NCBI GenBank assembly: GCA_029879945.1
Contig: JAOUPJ010000187.1
Coordinates: forward strand, 1 to 7,295
DNA length: 7,295 nucleotides
Source of the DNA: Gammaproteobacteria bacterium
GTDB lineage: Bacteria > Pseudomonadota > Gammaproteobacteria > S012-40
Direction of reading: 5' to 3'
Positions within the stretch are counted from its first letter, which is position 1, and every line of letters starts with the position of its first letter. The position numbers and the translations under genes are program-made. The notes beneath the pieces are model-generated. The model was not told where the DNA came from and ran no database searches. It saw only the letters and a program-made list of their open reading frames with translations. Shown here piece after piece: positions 1-5,395 of this stretch.

Positions 1-2
1 CC

Positions 3-704
3 CTGGATTTAGACAGGTCACATGCAGCAAAGCTGCTTGCTGGCTGGCATAACCAGGGCGTTCTTCGGCGCGTGGCCAGAGGTCTCTATGTACCAGTCCA
101 GCCAACTGCACTTGGAAAAACACAAGTTTTGGAAGACCCATGGATACTTGTACCCGAGCTATACAGTCCAGGCTATGTGGGTGGCTGGAGTGCGCTTGAA
201 CATTGGGAGCTAACAGAGCAATTGTTCCGCTCTGTTTGCGTGCTCACCAGCAAGCGTACTGCCTTTGGAAATACTGAACATCAAGGTGTTAACTTTTTCG
301 TCAAACACATCCCAGAAGACCATATCTTCGGGACAAAAACCATCTGGCGCGACCAGATTAAAATCAGCGTCTCTGATCCCCACAAAACAATTCTCGACAT
401 AATTGACGATCCGTATCTCGGTGCTGGCTTGCAGCATACCGTCGATTGCTTGAAAGAGTTCAAGCAGCTCTATGACAGGCAAAGCGATCTCGACAAGCTA
501 TTGACCTACGCAAAACAAATCGGTAATGGCGCTCTCTTCAAAAAGTTGGGCTTCCTGGCTGAAGCGCTTGGTTTTGAGCAAACCTTCATTGACGAATGCG
601 TGAATAACCTTACAACGGGATATACGCAGCTTGATAAAACGGCAACCGACAAAAGCCTTGTGACCAAGTGGCGGCTATGGATACCCAAAGGATATAGATT
701 TTGA
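3..704 (+). CDS. AbiEi-family antitoxin / transcriptional repressor, 5' end missing
   Basis: This is the antitoxin half of an AbiE-type (type IV) toxin-antitoxin pair. In known AbiE systems AbiEi counteracts the toxin without binding it directly and represses its own operon through a winged helix-turn-helix. The frame is open from the left edge, so the true start lies outside the window; a GTG at 72 is in frame but falls inside the DNA-binding domain and is not a credible start. Seen directly: a leucine-rich helical stretch followed by the RGLY motif at 78-89, typical of the wing end of AbiEi N-terminal domains, and then the C-terminal domain signature KTILDIIDDP at 384-413. About 233 codons are visible, so probably only some 20-40 N-terminal residues are missing (inference from usual family size). 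Its TGA overlaps the TTG start of the next gene by 4 bases, which suggests translational coupling of antitoxin and toxin. The promoter and operator are outside the window. Confidence 0.85.
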   Translation: MDLDRSHAAKLLAGWHNQGVLRRVARGLYVPVQPTALGKTQVLEDPWILVPELYSPGYVGGWSALEHWELTEQLFRSVCVLTSKRTAFGNTEHQGVNFFVKHIPEDHIFGTKTIWRDQIKISVSDPHKTILDIIDDPYLGAGLQHTVDCLKEFKQLYDRQSDLDKLLTYAKQIGNGALFKKLGFLAEALGFEQTFIDECVNNLTTGYTQLDKTATDKSLVTKWRLWIPKGYRF

Positions 705-1948
705 TTAGTAAAGACGAAATACTTTCCGTTGCCGATGAAACTGGCTTAACTCCGACTGTCGTTGAAAAAGATTACGTACTTGGCTGGTTGCTTGCCGCTA
801 TTCACCAAAACGCGGCATTTTCGGGTAGCTGGGTGTTCAAGGGTGGAACCTGTCTTAAAAAATGTTATTTCGAGACCTACCGCTTTTCTGAGGATTTGGA
901 TTTCACCCTGGAAGATGAAAGCCATCTTGATGAAGAATTTCTAACGGAGCAGTTTTCAGAAATAGCAGAATGGCTGTACGAAGCTTGCGGTATTGAACTG
1001 CCCCAAGATAGGTTCAAATTCGACATATACGAGAATCCAAGGGGCAGAAAGTCCTGCCAAGGCCGCATTTATTACGGCGGCTATTTTGCGAGTGGAAAAA
1101 AATCCATGCCGAAGATCAAGCTTGATCTGACAGCGGATGAAGTGCTGGTCATGCCTCCCTCAAGGCAAGCCGTAATCCATTCTTATAGCGATGTGCCCGG
1201 TGATGGCATTCATGTGAATTGTTACTCCTACCCAGAAGTGTTCGGCGAAAAAGTAAGGGCGCTTGGCGAACGCGGCAGACCAAGAGATTTATACGATGTC
1301 ATAAACTTGTATCGAAATGATCAATTGCCTACTCCTGCCACAATCAACGATGTTCTGGCACAAAAATGCGCCTACAAGGAAATCGAAAAACCAAAGCTTG
1401 CCGATATGGACAATTACCGGGAAGCATTGATACAGAACTGGGAACCAATGCTGGCTCACCAACTCCCCGCACTTCCCGCATTTGAGTTGTACTGGGATGC
1501 ACTACCGGAATTATTTGAATGGTTAGAAAGTCCAGAGACCGAAAGAAGAGCGGTACTCGGAGCGGTATCACGAGAAGGCGACATTTATCGCCCGGCTTAT
1601 GGCCAGTTAAACTTACGAGCTATGAGTGGACGATCCCTAGAAATAATCCGCTTTGCAGCGGGGAACAGACTATGCGTCAATCTGGATTACACCGATAACA
1701 ACGGAAACCGCAGAACCCGTGTAATTGAACCATATTCACTACGCCAAGCCCAAAACGGCAACATTTTGCTTTACGCGGTGCGCTCGGATAACGGGCAAAT
1801 CAGGGCATACAAGATTAATCAAATCAATGATGCTTCCGTCGTCAACCAAACATTTATACCGCGTTACCAAATTGAGCTATCGCCAAGCTTAAAAATTCCT
1901 GCTACGCAATATTCTGGAGTCGCATTACCAAGCCTGGATATACCGTAA
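701..1948 (+). CDS. AbiEii-family nucleotidyltransferase toxin fused to a WYL-like domain
   Basis: This is the toxin of the AbiE pair. Family members (DUF1814) are nucleotidyltransferases that in characterised cases bind GTP or modify tRNA ends and halt growth or abort phage infection. All four family motifs are visible: FKGGTCLKK (residues 46-54), RFSEDLDF with D65 and D67 (61-68), KIKLDLT (138-144), and EKVRALGERGRPRDLYDV (183-200). The TTG start at 701 overlaps the upstream stop in TTGA, and the frame leaves no better start. At 415 residues it is about 100 longer than classical AbiEii. The extra part, residues about 312-390, reads as a WYL domain: a strand pair (CVNLDY), an R-rich turn with EPYSL, then ILLYAVRSDNG-IRAYKINQI. 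WYL domains usually sense nucleic acid or nucleotide ligands, so ligand control of the toxin is possible (inference). The frame resumes after the stop with a zinc ribbon, so the protein may be C-terminally truncated. Confidence 0.9.
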   Translation: MISKDEILSVADETGLTPTVVEKDYVLGWLLAAIHQNAAFSGSWVFKGGTCLKKCYFETYRFSEDLDFTLEDESHLDEEFLTEQFSEIAEWLYEACGIELPQDRFKFDIYENPRGRKSCQGRIYYGGYFASGKKSMPKIKLDLTADEVLVMPPSRQAVIHSYSDVPGDGIHVNCYSYPEVFGEKVRALGERGRPRDLYDVINLYRNDQLPTPATINDVLAQKCAYKEIEKPKLADMDNYREALIQNWEPMLAHQLPALPAFELYWDALPELFEWLESPETERRAVLGAVSREGDIYRPAYGQLNLRAMSGRSLEIIRFAAGNRLCVNLDYTDNNGNRRTRVIEPYSLRQAQNGNILLYAVRSDNGQIRAYKINQINDASVVNQTFIPRYQIELSPSLKIPATQYSGVALPSLDIP

Positions 1949-2143
1949 AGCTCTCCGGAAAGAGCAAGAACAACGAGAAGACCGAGCTTTTCTAACAATG
2001 GGCCAAGCTATGTTTATCGTTGCCCGATGTGCAACAAAACGTTTAGACAAAAAAAACAAGATTCTCGTCTTAATCCCCATAAAGGTAAAGATGGTTATCC
2101 ATGTTCTGGCAGAATAGGGTATTTTGAGGAAACAAGATATTAA
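1949..2143 (+). pseudogene. Stop-separated C-terminal zinc-ribbon remnant of the AbiEii-WYL gene
   Basis: Directly after the TAA at 1946-1948, the same reading frame stays open for 64 codons to the TAA at 2141. It encodes a short basic, serine-rich linker (1949-2005), the lead-in YVYRCPMC, and then NPHKGKDGYPCSGRIGY. The potential metal ligands are Cys at 2021, Cys at 2030, His at 2078 and Cys at 2102, spaced C-x2-C-x15-H-x7-C. There is no start codon with a ribosome binding site of its own; the only in-frame ATG (2027) lies between the first two cysteines. The frame identity, linker character and intact ligands suggest it was once translated as the end of the upstream protein. The cut could be a nonsense mutation, a sequencing error or the natural end of the gene. 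A pair of compensating frameshifts through another open frame here (about 1920-2115) is a less simple alternative. From memory, similar ribbons follow WYL domains in other bacterial proteins; I could not verify this. Confidence 0.6.
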
Positions 2144-2467
2144 ACGTTTCAAATGTCCACTTCTAGCCGAAAGCAAAAAGGCCATAAACCCATTTTCATG
2201 TAAAACGCACAAATCGAGACTTGTTCCGAAAACAGCTTCACTTACCAGGATTTTTCATGGTTTATTGTGATTCAGATAAGCGGTTTATAGAAAATCCTGA
2301 ATAATATCTGTACACAACTAGTCAAATCTGAGAAAATCGCCAGCAATTCTACTCAATAGGGGCAATCGATGCCTGGGCTGTCAGGTTATTCTGATGCAAA
2401 CCGAAACTTTCCTGTTAAATCACACCTATTTCCAATCTTTTACGATTAACAAATAACAGAGCTAACT
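2144..2467. other. Intergenic spacer between the AbiE remnant and the helicase gene
   Basis: This 324-base spacer has no gene I accept. It contains one copy of the 9-mer GCCGAAAGC (2166-2174), a 9-bp perfect inverted repeat (2246-2254 with 2291-2299), and a 26-codon ORF (2369-2449) preceded by AGGGG that may be a leader or chance. No promoter with both boxes in good match was found for the helicase. TTGTGA at 2265 with TATAGA at 2286 has only a 15-bp spacer. Confidence 0.6.
2246..2299. repeat. Inverted repeat with 9-bp arms upstream of the helicase gene
   Basis: CAGGATTTT at 2246-2254 is exactly complementary to AAAATCCTG at 2291-2299, with 36 bases between. The second arm is followed by AATAA and not by a T-run, so it is not a clear terminator. 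It could be a regulatory site or the end pair of a small decayed element. Chance cannot be excluded. Confidence 0.35.
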
Positions 2468-3949
2468 ATGACATTTGCCAGCCTCGGATTATCCGAGCCT
2501 TTATTGGGTGCCCTTGCCGATAAGGGCTATGAACACCCTACACCTGTTCAACGACAGGCTATTCCTTCGATTATTTCCGGGCGTGACATGATGGCTGCGG
2601 CTCAAACGGGAACCGGTAAAACAGCCGGCTTTACCCTGCCTTTGTTGGAACGGCTGAATGGGGGCAAAAGCGCTAACCCAAATTGTGTCAGGGCGCTGGT
2701 TCTTACGCCTACCAGAGAGTTGGCGGCGCAGGTGGGTGAGAGTGTAGCGCAATACGGTAAATATCTGTCCTTACGCTCGGCGGTCGTATTTGGTGGTGTG
2801 AAGATCAATCCACAAATGATGAAATTGCGCAGTGGTGTTGACGTACTAGTCGCAACACCAGGTCGACTTATGGATTTGTATCAACAAAATGCGGTGAAGT
2901 TTAATCAGGTGGAGATACTCGTTCTGGATGAAGCCGATCGCATGCTGGATATGGGCTTCATTAATGATATCCGCAAAATTCTCGCACTGATGCCAAAGCA
3001 AAGACAAAATCTGCTTTTTTCGGCGACGTTTTCCGACGATATCCGTACGCTTGCCAAGGGTCTGCTGCATAATCCAATTGAGATTGATATTAGCCATCGG
3101 AACACCGCAACCACAACCGTCAGCCAACTGGTTCATCCAGTGGATAAATCAAAAAAATCTGCATTGCTGGTGCATCTGATTAAAGAAAATAGCTGGGAGC
3201 AGGTTCTGGTTTTTACTCGCACAAAACGTGGTGCAAATAGGCTTGTCGAGTATTTAGGAAAAAATAATATTAGTGCCGCAGCCATTCATAGCAATAAAAG
3301 CCAGGGAGCACGAACCAGAGCCCTAGCGGATTTTAAAAATGGCAAGAAGCAAGTTTTAGTCGCTACCGATCTCGCTGCTCGCGGCATTGATATTTCTGAT
3401 CTACCGCATGTTGTGAATTTCGATCTTCCTGATGTCGCTGAAAACTACGTGCATCGCATCGGTCGTACTGGGCGCGCTGGAGCAGTTGGTGAGGCGGTGT
3501 CACTGGTGTGCGCTGATGAAATTGAACTATTATCCGACATTGAAAGCCTGACCGGAAAACTGCTGAAGCGCAAAATGGTAGAAGGGTTTGAACCTAAGCA
3601 CAATTTACCGGAAACGGAATTAAAAAAGAATATAGCCCCGAAAAAACCGAAAAAACCCAAGGTTAAAAAAACATTTACTGCAGACGCGCACTTAGAAGAA
3701 AAAAGTGTGAACAAAAGCTCAGTAAATAGAACGTCGAAAAATGGTTCCGACTCAAACTCAAAAACTCAATCGAAGTCCAAACCCCAATCAAAGTCAAAAC
3801 CAGGGAAAAGAAAACGACCATTTGATACAGATAGTGTTTCTAAAAGAAAGCGTAAACCCGCTAAAAAGTCTGATGGGCAACCCACACGCAAAAAGCCAAG
3901 GCACGGAAAACCTGCCAGACCAAGAAAGAAAAGTAGTCCGGCAAAATAG
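2468..3949 (+). CDS. rhlE: ATP-dependent RNA helicase, DEAD-box family, RhlE-like
   Basis: This cytoplasmic DEAD-box helicase unwinds short RNA duplexes using ATP; RhlE-group proteins act in ribosome assembly, RNA turnover and cold adaptation. The motifs are complete and in order: Q motif around PTPVQRQAI (24-32, Q28), Walker A AQTGTGKT (45-52), PTRELA (81-86), GG (109-110), TPGR (130-133), DEAD (154-157), SAT (185-187), LVFTRTK (247-253), ATDLAARGIDI (299-309) and HRIGRTGRAG (329-338). The short N-terminal extension (MTFASLGL) is RhlE-like. After about residue 375 comes a disordered, Lys/Ser/Pro-rich tail of some 115 residues with two QSKSKP repeats and several basic clusters such as KRKRK, likely for RNA binding. 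The ATG is preceded only by a weak AGAG at 2458-2461. It is a single-gene unit, with noncoding spacers on both sides. The exact subgroup (RhlE against another RhlE-like paralogue) cannot be settled by eye. Confidence 0.92.
   Translation: MTFASLGLSEPLLGALADKGYEHPTPVQRQAIPSIISGRDMMAAAQTGTGKTAGFTLPLLERLNGGKSANPNCVRALVLTPTRELAAQVGESVAQYGKYLSLRSAVVFGGVKINPQMMKLRSGVDVLVATPGRLMDLYQQNAVKFNQVEILVLDEADRMLDMGFINDIRKILALMPKQRQNLLFSATFSDDIRTLAKGLLHNPIEIDISHRNTATTTVSQLVHPVDKSKKSALLVHLIKENSWEQVLVFTRTKRGANRLVEYLGKNNISAAAIHSNKSQGARTRALADFKNGKKQVLVATDLAARGIDISDLPHVVNFDLPDVAENYVHRIGRTGRAGAVGEAVSLVCADEIELLSDIESLTGKLLKRKMVEGFEPKHNLPETELKKNIAPKKPKKPKVKKTFTADAHLEEKSVNKSSVNRTSKNGSDSNSKTQSKSKPQSKSKPGKRKRPFDTDSVSKRKRKPAKKSDGQPTRKKPRHGKPARPRKKSSPAK
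3767..3802 (+). repeat. Tandem 18-bp coding repeat in the helicase tail
   Basis: Two adjacent 18-bp units (3767-3784 and 3785-3802) each encode QSKSKP within the basic C-terminal tail. They differ at a few bases, so this is a modest, already diverged duplication in a low-complexity region. Confidence 0.6.
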
Positions 3950-3960
3950 TTTAAGCGAAT

Positions 3961-3974
3961 CGCCGAAAGCGGCG
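3961..3974. terminator. Short GC hairpin after the helicase gene, possible terminator
   Basis: CGCCG (3961-3965) pairs with CGGCG (3970-3974) across an AAAG tetraloop, 11 bases after the helicase stop. The nearest T-rich stretch, GGTTTTCTCTTAT, begins about 10 bases later. It is therefore not a classical intrinsic terminator and may only protect the mRNA end. Confidence 0.35.
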
Positions 3975-4020
3975 GCAACTCACGGTTTTCTCTTATAAAA
4001 AAATTGCTAATCGAGTTTCC

Positions 4021-4036
4021 GCTTCCGGCCGAAAGC
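4021..4036. repeat. Near-palindrome containing the GCCGAAAGC motif
   Basis: GCTTCCGGCCGAAAGC is a 16-bp palindrome apart from one mismatched pair. Its right half is the third intergenic copy in this window of the 9-mer GCCGAAAGC (also 2166-2174 and 3962-3970). It may be a dispersed intergenic repeat of this genome; three copies in one window is suggestive only. Confidence 0.35.
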
Positions 4037-4095
4037 AGTCCCAAATCGTTCACCCCAACCTACCCCTGATTCCACTGATCCTCAAATTGGGGGAG

Positions 4096-4124
4096 TTGTT
4101 ATAGGTCGAAATCGATGATATAAA
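4096..4124 (+). promoter_or_regulatory. Sigma70-like promoter of ppnP
   Basis: TTGTTA (4096-4101) and TATAAA (4119-4124) are separated by 17 bases, matching the sigma70 consensus at 4 of 6 and 5 of 6 positions. Transcription would start near 4131 and leave a leader of about 95 bases before ppnP. Confidence 0.5.
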
Positions 4125-4225
4125 CAGTCTCCCAATATACTGAAAACTGGCCATGGGCACTCGCGTGCTGTATCGCAGGAGTCAGATTCACAGGATAGAT
4201 TTAAGACAGGAAAGGATAAATTATC

Positions 4226-4507
4226 ATGTTTAACGTCAATGAGTATTTCGACGGTAAGGTGAAATCGATTGCATTCACTAAAGGTGGTGATCGAGCGACA
4301 ATCGGTGTTATGGCTGCGGGCGAGTATGAATTCGGAACAGACACTATTGAACATATGACATTAATCAGTGGGAAAATGGCAGTAATTTTGCCCAGCGAAT
4401 CCGCTTGGAAGGATATCGCAATTAATGAAACGTTTATCGTCGATGCGAATGTGAAGTTTCAAGTTAAATTAGCAGAAGATAGCTCTTATCTTTGCGTTTA
4501 TAAATAG
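4226..4507 (+). CDS. ppnP: Pyrimidine/purine nucleoside phosphorylase PpnP (YaiE family)
   Basis: PpnP is a small cytosolic cupin that phosphorolyses many nucleosides (in E. coli adenosine, uridine, guanosine, inosine, cytidine, thymidine and xanthosine) to free base and (deoxy)ribose-1-phosphate, for nucleoside salvage. The 93-residue product matches the usual length and follows the E. coli protein along its whole extent: NEYFDGKVKSI (5-15), IGVMAAGEYEFGT (26-38), the EHMTLISGKMAVILP core (42-56), and the ending SSYLCVYK. The ATG at 4226 is preceded by AGGAAAGGA (4208-4216) at 9 bases, a strong ribosome binding site. It has its own promoter at 4096-4124 and a hairpin after the stop, so it appears to be a single-gene unit. 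Confidence 0.95.
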   Translation: MFNVNEYFDGKVKSIAFTKGGDRATIGVMAAGEYEFGTDTIEHMTLISGKMAVILPSESAWKDIAINETFIVDANVKFQVKLAEDSSYLCVYK

Positions 4508-4546
4508 CAAGCGTCGTATGGGCTCAGCAGAGTAACGCCCAACGTT

Positions 4547-4569
4547 CCCGAATCGATGTCGGGCTTTAT
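4547..4569 (+). terminator. Probable weak intrinsic terminator of ppnP
   Basis: CCCGA (4547-4551) pairs with TCGGG (4559-4563) across a 7-base loop, followed by CTTTAT. An overlapping, longer fold pairs 4537-4546 with 4555-4564 with one mismatch and two G-T wobbles. The U-tract is short, so termination is probably partial. Confidence 0.4.
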
Positions 4570-4587
4570 AAAAAGCGATCAGCCCAT

Positions 4588-4625
4588 GCTACCTCATAGG
4601 AGAAACAATGGGGTCAGACAACATT
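4588..4625. repeat. Intergenic repeat, copy A
   Basis: These 38 bases, starting GCTACC and ending CAGACAACATT, match 5103-5140 at 32 of 38 positions. The last 23 bases match 6411-6433 at 20 of 23. A GGGCT/AGCCC hairpin (4561-4565 with 4581-4585, 15-base loop) lies just before it. The copy contains AGGAG and an ATG (4608) that opens a 21-codon ORF ending at 4673, overlapping the start of the GFA gene. Confidence 0.7.
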
Positions 4626-4659
4626 GACACTGTCGGAGTCTTATCGCAAGGAGATACTT

Positions 4660-5076
4660 ATGAAGTCAATTGATGTTACGGGTAGTTGCCTATGTGGAGA
4701 AATATCTTATAGATATACCGGTGTCGCTAAGGTATTTCAGTATTGCCACTGTTCTCGATGTAGAAAGTTTACCGGTTCTGCACATGCCTCTAACATAATT
4801 GGAGATCCTAATGGGTTTGAATGGAATAGTGGAGAAGAACTAGTTGGTAGATATGAGTTGCCCGAGGCGAATCATTTTGCGACATGTTTTTGCAAAAACT
4901 GTGGTTCCTCTCTTCCGTGGATCACTCAAAGCAAAAGAGGGGTGGTCATACCGGCCGGTACTTTAGATGTAGATCCAGGGATCAGACCCCAACACAATAT
5001 TTTTTGTAATAACAAAGCGCCTTGGTATGTTGGTTTTGATGACTTGAAGAAGTACGAAGAACTTCCAGTAAAATAA
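4660..5076 (+). CDS. GFA (glutathione-dependent formaldehyde-activating) fold zinc protein
   Basis: Members of this fold bind two zinc ions. The founder, Gfa of Paracoccus, binds glutathione and was proposed to speed formation of S-hydroxymethylglutathione, but most relatives have no known substrate. The cysteine pattern is complete: C10-x-C12 with C78-x2-C81 for the structural zinc, and C29-x-C31-x2-C34 for the second site. C76 is extra. The ending FDDLKKYEELP is typical of the family. The frame extends upstream to a TTG at 4624, but the ATG at 4660 is preferred: AAGGAGA (4648-4654) stands 5 bases before it, and residue numbers here use that start (138 residues). No convincing promoter lies between ppnP and this gene, so it may be read from an unrecognised promoter or by read-through from ppnP. 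Intergenic repeats stand before and after it. Substrate unknown; a role in formaldehyde detoxification should not be assumed. Confidence 0.9.
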   Translation: MKSIDVTGSCLCGEISYRYTGVAKVFQYCHCSRCRKFTGSAHASNIIGDPNGFEWNSGEELVGRYELPEANHFATCFCKNCGSSLPWITQSKRGVVIPAGTLDVDPGIRPQHNIFCNNKAPWYVGFDDLKKYEELPVK

Positions 5077-5102
5077 GCGGCATGTCTCCGCAGGGTCATC
5101 AA

Positions 5103-5140
5103 GCTACCCCATAAGAGAAACAATGGCACCAGACAATATT
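5103..5140. repeat. Intergenic repeat, copy B
   Basis: It matches copy A at 32 of 38 positions in the same orientation, sharing GAGAAACAATGG and CAGACAA. It starts 26 bases after the GFA stop codon, and a GGGCT-type hairpin follows at 5171-5191. Confidence 0.7.
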
Positions 5141-5196
5141 ATTACCCAAAAAACATATCTATTGTAATACTGGGCTTAGTCGTTCAGCCTAATATG

Positions 5197-5220
5197 TGGA
5201 CGGAAACCGTCTATCGTCCA
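5197..5220. other. Two mutually exclusive hairpins
   Basis: TGGACG (5197-5202) pairs perfectly with CGTCCA (5215-5220), while GACGG (5199-5203) pairs with CCGTC (5207-5211) across an AAA loop. Both cannot form at once. No T-run follows, so a terminator is unlikely. Confidence 0.4.
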
Positions 5221-5335
5221 GAGTGAATTGCATGCATCCAAAGGCGAGGCCCGCAGTCGCAGATAAGCTCTATTCTATTGACAGGTGCCCGCTGGTCTAA
5301 ATAAACCCTAATTAATTCAGCCACTAATGAACCCC

Positions 5336-5364
5336 TTGCGCGATTATGGTTAAGGTTGTATAGT
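5336..5364 (+). promoter_or_regulatory. Sigma70-like promoter of the marR operon
   Basis: TTGCGC (5336-5341) and TATAGT (5359-5364) are spaced by exactly 17 bases; the -10 matches consensus at 5 of 6 positions and the -35 at 3 of 6. Transcription would start near 5371, giving a leader of about 25 bases. The -10 lies inside an inverted repeat. Confidence 0.5.
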
Positions 5365-5377
5365 TGTCGCAACAACC
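5354..5377. promoter_or_regulatory. Putative MarR operator overlapping the -10 box
   Basis: GGTTGT (5354-5359) and ACAACC (5372-5377) form a perfect 6-bp inverted repeat with 12 bases between. An inner GTTG/CAAC pair (5363-5366 with 5370-5373) is nested in it. MarR dimers bind palindromes of about this size, commonly over their own promoter. Overlap with the -10 and start site would block polymerase, so autorepression is the likely outcome (inference). Confidence 0.5.
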
Positions 5378-5395
5378 AAATAAGACTTCTAAACT

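Larger units (their letters stand above)
5077..5395. other. Intergenic spacer with repeat B, hairpins and the marR promoter region
   Basis: This 319-base spacer contains repeat B (5103-5140) and a TGGGCT/AGCCTA hairpin (5171-5176 with 5186-5191, one G-T pair). It also holds competing hairpins at 5197-5220 and the marR promoter and operator. A perfect -35 hexamer TTGACA at 5278-5283 has only a poor -10 (ATAAAC at 5301) after 17 bases, so it is at most a weak second promoter. Within repeat B an ATG at 5122 after AAGAG opens a 14-codon ORF ending at 5166. I see no full gene. Confidence 0.6.

Noticed and set aside
72..74. GTG at 72 as the start of the antitoxin.
   Set aside because: The frame stays open to the left edge and the residues before it look like the helix-turn-helix of AbiEi.
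1925..2212. A 95-codon ORF on the minus strand over the zinc-ribbon region.
   Set aside because: It shows no recognisable domain and lies opposite a + strand frame with an intact zinc ribbon, so it is most likely a shadow.
4537..4564. GCCCAAC and GTCGGGC looked like the R'' and R' boxes of an integron attC site after ppnP; GTTGGGC at 6451 likewise.
   Set aside because: Spacing is only 28 bases, the R' box lacks the required GTT, there are no paired L boxes, and no proper partner for the 6451 box was found. No integrase is visible.
4624..4659. TTG at 4624 as the start of the GFA protein.
   Set aside because: It lies within repeat A and has no Shine-Dalgarno sequence, whereas the ATG at 4660 has a strong one at 5 bases and gives the usual family N-terminus.
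5278..5306. Perfect TTGACA as the main promoter of the MarR operon.
   Set aside because: The hexamer at the correct spacing (ATAAAC) is a poor -10, and the pair at 5336-5364 fits better and coincides with the operator.
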